NCBI RefSeq assembly: GCF_000204645.1 | Contig: NC_015422.1 | Coordinates: forward strand, 4,109,001 to 4,173,000 | DNA from: Alicycliphilus denitrificans K601 | GTDB lineage: Bacteria; Pseudomonadota; Gammaproteobacteria; Burkholderiales; Burkholderiaceae_C | Length of the DNA: 64,000 nucleotides | Direction: 5' to 3' | Shown here: positions 55,349 to 64,000 of the stretch, piece by piece | Position numbering within the stretch: position 1 is the stretch's first letter | How the letters are laid out: the number at the start of each line of letters is the position of its first letter | Notes under the pieces: model-generated | Told to the model about the DNA's origin: nothing | Databases searched by the model: none | The model's input: only the letters and a program-made list of their open reading frames with translations | Translations under genes and position numbers: made by a program

Positions 55349-56064
55349 GATTCGCCCTCCACCAGGGCCAGGTAGTGCGCGCGCCGCGTGGCGGACAATG
55401 CCAGGATCTGTTCCTCGCTCCAGCCGTAGCTGCTCGCAAGCCGGTGCACCTCCTGCAGCAAGGCGCCTGCGCGTATGGAGATTTCGTCCCACAGCAGCGC
55501 GGCGGTGTCGAGCTGGGCCATGTCCTGCCGGCCGCAGCCCACGCAGGTCAGGGCGAACGCCAGATCGGCCTGCGGGTCCAGCGCCTCCAGCGCCTCATCG
55601 ACCTGCGCGCGTGTGGCCGCGTCGATGGCGTCCGGCTGGCCCGCGAGCGTGCAGCGCGCTAGCAGCGCATCGGCTGCGTCTTCGGACGCCAGGCCGGCGA
55701 CTGCGGCCAGGTCGCGCAGGCTGGGGGCGCGTATGCGCAGGCCGGCAGCCTCGGCCATGGGCATCGGGCGTCCGTCGGCTTCTTCGGGCGGCGCATCGCG
55801 CAGCAGCTCGGCCACGTCCAGCGCGAAGGCCAGCCGCTGGCCGCAGTGGCGGCAGTCGGCATGTGCGTCTATGTGCGGGCCGAAGTTCGCGGCGCGCAGG
55901 TGCAGCAGGCTTGCGCCTATGGCGCCCAGCGGCAGGTCGGCGATTGCGTCGGCAGGCCAGTCCGGGCGCGCGGCGGCGGCCAGCAGCGCGGCGCGGTCCA
56001 GCGCGTGGCGCGGCGTGCCGCGTTCCCACAGCGACAGCAGTTCGGCGGCGTCCAGCACGCGCAT
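55345..56064 (-). CDS. eCIS T4-gp26-like baseplate protein with zinc-ribbon cysteines
   Basis: 239 residues. RPDWPADAIADLPLGAIGASLLHLRAANFGPHIDAHADCRHCGQRLAFALDV, later LTCVGCGRQDMAQLDTAALLW, and the C-terminal LASSYGWSEEQILALSATRRAHYLALV. The end resembles the T4 bacteriophage base plate protein family (gp26-like). The two CxxC pairs (CRHC, CVGC) could bind one zinc. It lies between the tube gene and the Pro/Ala-rich gene. Confidence 0.7.
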   Translation of the reverse strand: MRVLDAAELLSLWERGTPRHALDRAALLAAAARPDWPADAIADLPLGAIGASLLHLRAANFGPHIDAHADCRHCGQRLAFALDVAELLRDAPPEEADGRPMPMAEAAGLRIRAPSLRDLAAVAGLASEDAADALLARCTLAGQPDAIDAATRAQVDEALEALDPQADLAFALTCVGCGRQDMAQLDTAALLWDEISIRAGALLQEVHRLASSYGWSEEQILALSATRRAHYLALVEGES

Positions 56065-56080
56065 GACCGGATCTCCGCAG

Positions 56081-56605
56081 TCACGCCGGTTCCGTATAGC
56101 TGGGTTCCGAGGGTTCGCCCACGTCGTAGTCGCGCTCCCAGCCTTCGTTCTCGAGCTTGATGTGCTGGATGGCCACCGCGTTGGCGTTGGCGTCCAGGTC
56201 CGGCAGCGCCTGGTACTCCGACACCCAGCAGCGGAACACCTTGTAGGCCAGCGCGAGTTGGCCGGCCTCGTTGTAGACCTCGATGATGAGGTCCTTGCGG
56301 AAGTCCTTGAGCGAGACCTCGGCGCCGAGGCCCGACCCGTAGTTCCAGACCTTGTTGGCCCATTTCTCGAACTCGGTGTCGTGCGTGACGCCGCGCTCCA
56401 GCGTGATCGCCTCGTACTTGGTGCGCCCGGGCGACTTGCGCGAGGTCGATGGGTCGCCGCCCTCGCGATGCTCCACCGGCTCGGTGCTGCGCTTCAGGGC
56501 GCCGACCTTGGAGATGCCGGCCACGTACTTGCCGTCCCATTTGACGCGGAATTTGAAGTTCTTGTACGGGTCGAACCGGGTGGCGTTGACGCTGAACTGT
56601 GCCAT
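56081..56605 (-). CDS. eCIS inner tube protein (gp19/Hcp-like)
   Basis: 174 residues. DPYKNFKFRVKWDGKYVAGISKVGALKRSTEPVEHREGGDPSTSRKSPGRTKYEAITLERGVTHDTEFEKWANKVW is the classic T4 gp19-like tail tube signature of eCIS. The C-terminal strand KVFRCWVSEYQALPDLDANANAVAIQHIKLENEGWERD is also typical. It forms the hexameric inner tube. Only one tube gene is present. It starts 15 nt after the sheath gene. Confidence 0.95.
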   Translation of the reverse strand: MAQFSVNATRFDPYKNFKFRVKWDGKYVAGISKVGALKRSTEPVEHREGGDPSTSRKSPGRTKYEAITLERGVTHDTEFEKWANKVWNYGSGLGAEVSLKDFRKDLIIEVYNEAGQLALAYKVFRCWVSEYQALPDLDANANAVAIQHIKLENEGWERDYDVGEPSEPSYTEPA

Positions 56606-56620
56606 TTCGGATCTCCTTCG

Positions 56621-58513
56621 TCAGGCCTGGATCTGGCCCGCCATCTGCTGGATCTGTATGACCACGAACTCGGCCGGCTTGAGCGGCGCAAAGCCCACGA
56701 TCACGTTCAGCACGCCGAGGTTGATGTCGTTCTGCGTGGTGGTCTCGCTGTCGCACTTGACGAAATAGGCCTCGCGCGGCGAGCGGCCCTGGAAGGCGCC
56801 CTGGCGGAACAGGCCCTGAAGGAACGCGCCGATGTTCAGCCGCACCTGCGCCCACAGCGGCTCGTCATTGGGCTCGAACACCACCCACTGCGTGCCGCGG
56901 TACAGGCTTTCTTCCAGGAACAGTGCCAGGCGGCGCACCGGTATGTACTTGTATTCGTCGGCTTGTGCATCCGAGCCCTTGAGCGTGCGCGCTCCCCAGA
57001 CCACCCGGCCGTAGGCCGGGAAGTTGCGCAGGGCGTTCACGCCTTTGGGGTTGATCTGGCCGTTTTCTAGATCGTTGAGGGGAGAGGCGAGGTCGAGCAC
57101 GCCGTTGAGCGTGGCGTCCGTTCCCGCGGGCGCCTTCCATACGCCGCGGTTCGCGTCGGTGCGCGCATAGACGCCGGCGAGCGAGCCCGAGGGGGCCATG
57201 GCGCGCGGGCGCAGCTCGTCCAGGGGATCCACCAGGCTCACGGCGGGGAAGTACACCGCTGCGTTGCGCGACTGCGTGACGCCGTTGGCCCAGGTGGCGA
57301 TGTTGGACAGGTTCTTGCCCGAGGGCGCATCGACGATGTAGAAGGCGCGGCGCTTCTCGCACAAGTCCACCGCCGCCGGGATGACGGCCGCGGCCTGGAG
57401 GTCCGTCATGTCGAAGGTCTCGGGGATGCTGAGGATGTTGAACAGGTCCGCGTCCATCAGCGCATACATGCCGGTCTTGCTGCCCGGCGTGCCGACGATC
57501 TCCGTCGCGCCGGCGCGCGCGCCATCGACGCCCTTGACGGGGGGCACCAGGTTCGATGCGTCGGCCGGGCGGTGCTGGGCATTGCCCGTGAACTCGCGCC
57601 CGCCATTGGCCAGGCCCAGCTGGATGCTGCCCGACAGGCCTCCAAAGGCGCCACCGGAAATCACCACGCTCGACGATTCGCCGCTGGCCAGGGATGCGAG
57701 CTTGAGGCAGCCGGTGCCGGCGCCGCCGTCGGCGCCCGATTCAGACGCCTGCAGCGCCGCGGTCAATCCCGCCGTGCCTATGGCCGTGTTCACCGCGCTC
57801 GCTAGGTCGGCCATGTTGCCGGGCGCCGGCCCGGCCAGCGTGAGCTTGAATGCCGTGGCGCCGTTGACCACGCCGGCGATGACCAGATCCGTGGCCGTGA
57901 GCGGGAACGTCACCGCGGTGCTCACCGCGTAGCCCGCCCTGTTGAAGACGAGGCCGCCCTTGCGCTTGGCGGTAACGAGCGCGGATGCGTTGTTCACCAC
58001 CGACTCCACATAGCGCGGCGAGGCGGAGTTCATGTCCAGGTTGCGGTGCGTCTCGAGGGGCCTGAGCGTCACGCCGTCGGCCTGGAGCTGCGAGACGACG
58101 AGGTTGAACTGGGCGTCGGGGTTGCGCGCGCCGGCATGGTCCACGGTGATGCGCAGGCCGTTGCCCCACGCGCCGGGCGTTGCCGCCGCCACGTCCAGTA
58201 CTGCCGCGGGGGTGCTGTCCTGCAGTGTCCAGGCGGCCGATGCGTAGCCCGTGGCCACGCGCACGACGATGGCCTGGCTGCCACCGTTGGCGAAGAACTG
58301 CCGGACCGCATACGAGACGGGGCTGTCCCGGTCCAGCCCGCCGTAGGCGCGCTCGAAATCGCTGAAGCTGGTGATGGGCACGGCCTTGTCGGGCACGCCC
58401 ATGCGCGTATAGCCCACGAACGCGGTCACTGAAGTCGCCACACCGGTGATCGTGCGCACGCCGCTGGATATTTCCTCGACGTAGACACCCGGATAACTCA
58501 GGGTACTGGGCAT
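56621..58513 (-). CDS. eCIS contractile sheath protein
   Basis: 630 residues. The N-terminus TLSYPGVYVEEISSGVRTITGVATSVTAFVGYTRMG and the C-terminal VRRLALFLEESLYRGTQWVVFEPNDEPLWAQVRLNIGAFLQGLFRQGAFQG...NDINLGVLNVIVGFAPLKPAEFVVIQIQQ are hallmark phage-tail-sheath regions. The middle, about 90-330, is a large variable insertion. First gene of the operon, with a good GGAGG ribosome site. Only one sheath gene is present, unlike the three of Afp/PVC. Confidence 0.95.
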   Translation of the reverse strand: MPSTLSYPGVYVEEISSGVRTITGVATSVTAFVGYTRMGVPDKAVPITSFSDFERAYGGLDRDSPVSYAVRQFFANGGSQAIVVRVATGYASAAWTLQDSTPAAVLDVAAATPGAWGNGLRITVDHAGARNPDAQFNLVVSQLQADGVTLRPLETHRNLDMNSASPRYVESVVNNASALVTAKRKGGLVFNRAGYAVSTAVTFPLTATDLVIAGVVNGATAFKLTLAGPAPGNMADLASAVNTAIGTAGLTAALQASESGADGGAGTGCLKLASLASGESSSVVISGGAFGGLSGSIQLGLANGGREFTGNAQHRPADASNLVPPVKGVDGARAGATEIVGTPGSKTGMYALMDADLFNILSIPETFDMTDLQAAAVIPAAVDLCEKRRAFYIVDAPSGKNLSNIATWANGVTQSRNAAVYFPAVSLVDPLDELRPRAMAPSGSLAGVYARTDANRGVWKAPAGTDATLNGVLDLASPLNDLENGQINPKGVNALRNFPAYGRVVWGARTLKGSDAQADEYKYIPVRRLALFLEESLYRGTQWVVFEPNDEPLWAQVRLNIGAFLQGLFRQGAFQGRSPREAYFVKCDSETTTQNDINLGVLNVIVGFAPLKPAEFVVIQIQQMAGQIQA

Positions 58514-58904
58514 ACAACCTCCAATCGGTCAGTCGACGATCGAGAGCCGTGTGGCTCGCTCATCCCCCCTGGTGCTCGTTCTGTGTCGCGTGCTTTGCGT
58601 TTTGTTGCCATGTGAGGCAACCGTCGGCGCCGCAGCAGCGGCTTGAAACAGTGGCTTTGATTCTGTAGTGGTTTCAAGGCCCAATCAACGGAAGTTTGCA
58701 TTTACTAACATCGATTGGCAGTGCTTAACAATTTGAATTTGCCGGCTGCCTTGTGGCTGGCGCGGGGTGGGTTGCGCAGGCCACCGGGCCGCGCGTGCGG
58801 CTTTGGCCGGCGGGCTGGCTGATAGACTTCTTCCCGCCGGACCCATGCCTGCCGCCGCATCCAGTCGATAATCCGGTTTTGATAGCGATTAACGCACGCC
58901 CCAT
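58514..58904. other. 391-nt intergenic region between divergent eCIS operon and gmk
   Basis: Contains the ribosome site of the sheath gene and an AT-richer patch (58650-58740) likely to hold the eCIS promoter, and the gmk promoter region near 58850-58890. Short readings here have no codon bias. No inverted or direct attachment-site repeat was recognised. Confidence 0.4.
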
Positions 58905-59525
58905 ATGGATTACCCCGGAAATTTGTTCGTAGTCTCTGCTCCCAGCGGGGCGGGCAAGTCGAGCCTGGTGAAGGCGCTTCTGGAGCTGGACTCGCACGTG
59001 CAGCCCTCGGTGTCGCACACCACGCGTGCGCCCCGTGGCCAGGAAAAGCACGGGCGCGAGTATTTCTTCGTCTCCGAGCAGGAGTTCGACGCCATGGTGG
59101 CGGCCAACGGCTTCGTGGAGTGGGCGAACGTGCACGGGCGGCGCTACGGCACCTCGCGCAAGGCCATCGAGGAGCGCGTGGCCCTGGGCGCGGACGTGGT
59201 GCTGGAGATCGACTACCAGGGTGCGCTGCAGATCAAGCAGGCCTTCGTCAACGCGGTGCTGATCTTCATCCTGCCGCCCAGCTGGGAGGAGTTGCGCTCG
59301 CGCCTGGAGCGGCGCGGCGAGGATGCCGCCGACGTGATCGATCTGCGGCTGAAGAACGCTGAGGAGGAGATGGCGCAGGCCGGCAAATTCGACTTCGTTA
59401 TAATCAACGAGGTGTTTGAACGAGCGCTTTTCGATCTGAAAACCATTGTTCACGCCCAGCGTCTCAAGTACGCCGCCCAGCGCCGCGCCCGGGCCGACAC
59501 CTTTGAATCGCTCAACATCCCCTGA
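58905..59525 (+). CDS. gmk: Guanylate kinase
   Basis: 206 residues. P-loop [16 protein letters not shown] (11-26), [21 protein letters not shown], and [15 protein letters not shown]. It phosphorylates GMP to GDP. gmk-rpoZ-spoT is the conserved order in proteobacteria. It is divergent from the eCIS operon and 19 nt upstream of rpoZ. Confidence 0.97.
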   Translation: MDYPGNLFVVSAPSGAGKSSLVKALLELDSHVQPSVSHTTRAPRGQEKHGREYFFVSEQEFDAMVAANGFVEWANVHGRRYGTSRKAIEERVALGADVVLEIDYQGALQIKQAFVNAVLIFILPPSWEELRSRLERRGEDAADVIDLRLKNAEEEMAQAGKFDFVIINEVFERALFDLKTIVHAQRLKYAAQRRARADTFESLNIP

Positions 59526-59544
59526 TTCCCCTGGAGAGACCCCC

Positions 59545-59748
59545 ATGGCCCGCATTACCGTGGAAGATTGCCTCGAGCAAATTCCCAACCGTTTTCAGCT
59601 GGTGCTCGCCGCCACCTACCGCGCCCGCATGCTCAGCCAGGGCCATGCCCCCAAGATCGAGAGCCGCAACAAACCGGCGGTGACCGCCCTGCGCGAGATC
59701 GCAGCAGGCAAGGTGGGGCTGGAGATGCTCAAGAAGGTGCCTGGCTGA
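59545..59748 (+). CDS. rpoZ: DNA-directed RNA polymerase subunit omega
   Basis: 67 residues: [28 protein letters not shown], and [17 protein letters not shown]. It assists RNA polymerase assembly and ppGpp sensing. The GGAGAG ribosome site precedes the ATG; an upstream in-frame extension overlaps gmk and is rejected. A strong terminator follows. Confidence 0.96.
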   Translation: MARITVEDCLEQIPNRFQLVLAATYRARMLSQGHAPKIESRNKPAVTALREIAAGKVGLEMLKKVPG

Positions 59749-59781
59749 CCGCTTGGCGTCACCTGGCCCGCAACGCCAAAG

Positions 59782-59807
59782 AAGCACCGCTTGTCGGTGC
59801 TTTTTTT
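59782..59807 (+). terminator. Intrinsic terminator after rpoZ
   Basis: AAGCACCG / CGGTGCTT stem with a 5-nt loop followed by T7. It lies 33 nt after the rpoZ stop and only about 40 nt before the spoT start. Confidence 0.85.
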
Positions 59808-59848
59808 GCGCCCGCAACATGATCGGCCGAGCAAGTTACATTTGAGCC

Positions 59849-62113
<2,265 letters not shown>

Positions 62114-62119
62114 AACGCG

Positions 62120-62686
62120 TCAGCCTTCCCCGCGCTGCGGATCGGGGTAGTGCACGGATAGGATTTCCAGCGTGCGCGTGCCCGCAGGCGTCTGCAGCGA
62201 GACCTCATCGCCCTCGCGGGCTTTGAGCAAGGCGCGTGCGACGGGTGAGATCCAGCTGATCTGCTGCAGGCCGTTGTCCGCCTCGTCCACGCCGAGGATG
62301 GTCACCGTGCGCTCCACGCCCTCGTCATCGACGTAGGTGACGGTGGCGCCGAAAAAGATCTGATCGCTGCCGGCGTGCACGGACGGGTCCACGACCTCGG
62401 CGATCTCCAACCTCTTGGTGAGGAAGCGGATGCGCCGGTCGATCTCGCGCAGCCTTTTCTTGCCGTACAGGTAGTCGCCGTTCTCCGAGCGGTCGCCATT
62501 GCTCGCGGCCCAGTGGACGATGTCGACCACCTTGGGGCGCTCCTCGTCGATCAGCGACAGCAATTCGGCGCGCAGCCGCGCATAGCCCTGAGGCGTGATG
62601 TAGTTCTTGCCGCCGGCGGGAATGACGGCCGGCAGGGCCGGCTCGTCGTCGCCGGCATCGGTTTCCTTGGTGAAAGCCTTGCTCAT
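62120..62686 (-). CDS. greB: Transcription elongation factor GreB
   Basis: 188 residues. YITPQGYARLRAELLSLIDEERPKVVDIVHWAASNGDRSENGDYLYGKKRLREIDRRIRFLTKRLE is the coiled-coil domain with the catalytic acidic loop (DRSENGDY). The C-terminal FKBP-like domain has GLQQISWISPVARALLKAREGDEV, the GreB-type form. It rescues backtracked RNA polymerase. An N-terminal extension of about 25 residues precedes the conserved part. Convergent with spoT with a 6-nt gap. Confidence 0.95.
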   Translation of the reverse strand: MSKAFTKETDAGDDEPALPAVIPAGGKNYITPQGYARLRAELLSLIDEERPKVVDIVHWAASNGDRSENGDYLYGKKRLREIDRRIRFLTKRLEIAEVVDPSVHAGSDQIFFGATVTYVDDEGVERTVTILGVDEADNGLQQISWISPVARALLKAREGDEVSLQTPAGTRTLEILSVHYPDPQRGEG

Positions 62687-62745
62687 GCGTTTATGGTGCC
62701 TGAATGCGGCGTCCGGTTCACGGACTCGTCAATGCGGCAGAAACG

Positions 62746-62778
62746 AAAAAGCCCCGGAACCTTGCAGTTCCAGGGCTT
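62746..62778 (-). terminator. Terminator of the tRNA-Arg gene
   Basis: On the minus strand AAGCCCTGGAAC and GTTCCGGGGCTT form a stem with one mismatch, followed by TTT. It lies immediately downstream of the tRNA and before greB. Confidence 0.8.
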
Positions 62779-62784
62779 ACCGTT

Positions 62785-62861
62785 TGGTGCGGCTGGCAGG
62801 AATCGAACCCACGACCCCTTGGTTCGTAGCCAAGTACTCTATCCAGCTGAGCTACAGCCGC
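62785..62861 (-). tRNA. tRNA-Arg (anticodon ACG)
   Basis: The minus strand gives a complete cloverleaf: acceptor GCGGCTG / CAGCCGC, D-arm with AGCTCAGCTGGATAGAG, anticodon stem CTTGG / CCAAG with loop CTACGAA (anticodon ACG), T-arm GTGGGTTCGATTCC, and encoded CCA. The family identity follows from the anticodon and the A20-type D-loop. Confidence 0.96.
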
Positions 62862-63014
62862 TAAGCTTTGAATTCTAGCATGAAATTTTCATGCTTCTTC
62901 AAAAATCGCCGCTTTTCTGAAAGAGCAGATCGGGAATCTGCTGTTCAGCCTCGTGGCGAAGAGCGGATTATAGCCGAGTTTTGCCCCGATTTCAGGAAAA
63001 GGGGCGCCCGGGCG

Positions 63015-63293
63015 TCAGCGGCGCGTGTAGCCCAGGCAGGCTCCTGCGTTGGGCAGGCCCCGGCATTCGCGGTAGAGCCGCCGGTCGCGTTCCGCGGTGC
63101 TTTCGCCGGAATGGTTTTGCTGGTGCTTGACCTTGGTCGACCGGGACTTCTTGGCGGGCGCATGCGCGGCGGCGCCTGCTTCCTGGTGCGGCCTGGCGGT
63201 GGCTGCGTGGCTGCAGGTGGCCGAGCACAGGCCGAAGATGCACAGGGCGATGGCCCATGCGGCAGTGCGCCCGGGCGTGTGTGAAGCTCTCAT
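63015..63293 (-). CDS. Small secreted protein of unknown function
   Basis: 92 residues from [14 protein letters not shown] signal peptide ([17 protein letters not shown]) is followed by a basic Ala/His/Lys-rich region and a conserved-looking C-terminus, [24 protein letters not shown], with two cysteines. I recognise this C-terminal pattern in hypothetical proteins of Comamonadaceae but not any function. A longer in-frame reading upstream overlaps the rpsO promoter and is rejected. Confidence 0.6.
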   Translation of the reverse strand: MRASHTPGRTAAWAIALCIFGLCSATCSHAATARPHQEAGAAAHAPAKKSRSTKVKHQQNHSGESTAERDRRLYRECRGLPNAGACLGYTRR

Positions 63294-63398
63294 GGTGCGC
63301 CTCCCTGGGTGTGTTGTTCGTGCCTTCGCATCATGGGATCGATGGCGCGCTCCTGGGCATCCGGGGCCGCCCGGGTGGGCGCCGAAGCCGGTGCGAGA

Positions 63399-63404
63399 TA
63401 TAAT
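63399..63404 (+). promoter_or_regulatory. Candidate -10 box of rpsO
   Basis: TATAAT, a perfect -10 hexamer, 103 nt upstream of the rpsO ATG. No clear -35 is visible. The leader of about 95 nt is long enough for the S15 autoregulatory fold known in other bacteria; I did not resolve the structure. Confidence 0.6.
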
Positions 63405-63507
63405 CGACAGGTTTTGCATGGTGCAAGACGCACGCCGCAGGCCCTTCCAGCCCACGGCGCAAGTAACCCAGGGCGGCCGCGCGCCGCCTGCCTACAAGGA
63501 AATTCAC

Positions 63508-63774
63508 ATGATCGCTGCCTCCATCAAGGCCGAAGTCGTCAAGGCCAACCAACGTGCCGAAAACGACACCGGCAGCCCCGAAGTGCAAGTGGCCCTGCTG
63601 ACGGCCCGCATCAACGAGCTGACACCCCACTTCAAGCAACACGCCAAGGACCACCACGGCCGCCGCGGCCTGCTGCGCATGGTGAGCCGCCGCCGCAAGC
63701 TGCTGGACTACCTCAAGGCCAAGGACGCCGACCGCTATACGGCCCTGATCGCCAAGCTGGGCCTGCGCAAGTAA
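63508..63774 (+). CDS. rpsO: 30S ribosomal protein S15
   Basis: 88 residues: [56 protein letters not shown] is the S15 signature. It binds 16S rRNA h20-h22 early in small-subunit assembly. AAGGA precedes the ATG. A strong terminator follows; pnp is normally next in this order and would lie beyond the window. Confidence 0.97.
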   Translation: MIAASIKAEVVKANQRAENDTGSPEVQVALLTARINELTPHFKQHAKDHHGRRGLLRMVSRRRKLLDYLKAKDADRYTALIAKLGLRK

Positions 63775-63790
63775 GCACGGTGCAAGATCG

Positions 63791-63827
63791 AAACGCCTGA
63801 GTTAGCTCGCTAGCTCAGGCGTTTTTT
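63791..63827 (+). terminator. Intrinsic terminator after rpsO
   Basis: AAACGCCTGAG / CTCAGGCGTTT stem (11 bp) with a partly self-complementary loop, followed by T6. It lies 16 nt after the rpsO stop. Confidence 0.88.
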
Positions 63828-63905
63828 ACTTTTTTCTTTCGGAGAGAAACAGAGCGAAGCTGTGTCATTCCACGCCGGCGTTGGCGTTCGGTTTGCTATT
63901 GATTA

Positions 63906-63987
63906 AATAGCTACTAGCGCTTGTCTGGAATGGCATCGCGATCTGTTTTACCTCCAAACCTATGCTATTGGCGCGCCAGTAGCTATT
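63906..63987. repeat. Intergenic palindromic repeat, long-armed copy (Comamonadaceae type)
   Basis: Arms AATAGCTACTAGCGC (63906-63920) and GCGCCAGTAGCTATT (63973-63987) match at 14 of 15 positions across a 52-nt centre, followed by T5. It lies downstream of rpsO at the window end. It is the best-preserved copy of the family seen here. Confidence 0.75.
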
Positions 63988-64000
63988 TTTTCAGGAGTAA

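Overview
The window is GC-rich, densely coded DNA from a betaproteobacterium, most likely of the family Comamonadaceae (Acidovorax/Alicycliphilus/Diaphorobacter-like). I base this on the gene orders (coxB-ctaD-small ORF-ctaG-DUF2970-ctaE-SURF1-ctaA-ctaB-SCO1; hemW-rdgB-rph-PP2C-kinase-yicC; gmk-rpoZ-spoT-greB), a DUF4148 secreted protein, a Bug-type binding protein, and a dispersed intergenic palindromic repeat typical of that family. The assignment comes from reading the sequence only; no database was searched.

Layout. 1-1.9 kb: start of a leuC-like gene, an isocitrate lyase/PEP mutase family enzyme and a divergent GntR/HutC regulator, with an AT-rich palindrome between them. 1.9-9.0 kb: KefB/C-type antiporter, LysE-type exporter, orphan ParA, DUF4148 protein, LysR regulator, trmL, comF and a BioC-like methyltransferase. 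9.0-18.7 kb: a complete aa3-type cytochrome c oxidase operon with structural subunits, copper chaperones and heme A synthesis. An FNR/ANR-like site lies at its promoter. 18.7-20.9 kb: a Bug solute-binding protein and rpoH, the latter preceded by a perfect CIRCE element. 20.9-25.2 kb: a mobile-DNA scar holding a full IS66-family element, two oppositely oriented IS3-family fragments, an integrase fragment and a possible IS21-type end. 25.2-32.4 kb: SPOR protein, I78-like lipoprotein, hemW, rdgB, rph, PP2C phosphatase, Ser/Thr kinase and yicC.

32.4-58.5 kb: the most interesting part, a 19-gene minus-strand operon for an extracellular contractile injection system (eCIS, Afp/PVC-like). It encodes one sheath, one tube protein, a T4-gp26-like baseplate protein, a DUF4255 tail-terminator protein, an AAA+ ATPase, two LysM/adaptor proteins, a gp27-like hub, a gp5-like spike, PAAR, gp25, two baseplate-J-type wedge proteins, a tail-protein-I-like protein and a large multidomain fiber. 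Two DUF4157 (eCIS-core, HExxH) proteins appear to be cargo. One carries a PD-(D/E)xK-like signature, the other a His/Cys arrangement like clan CD cysteine peptidases. No capsid, terminase, lysis or adjacent integrase gene is present, so it is not a prophage, and the block separates yicC from gmk, which are usually close together in relatives.

58.5-64.0 kb: housekeeping genes gmk, rpoZ, spoT/rel, greB, tRNA-Arg(ACG), a small secreted protein and rpsO, ending in the intergenic space where pnp would be expected to follow.
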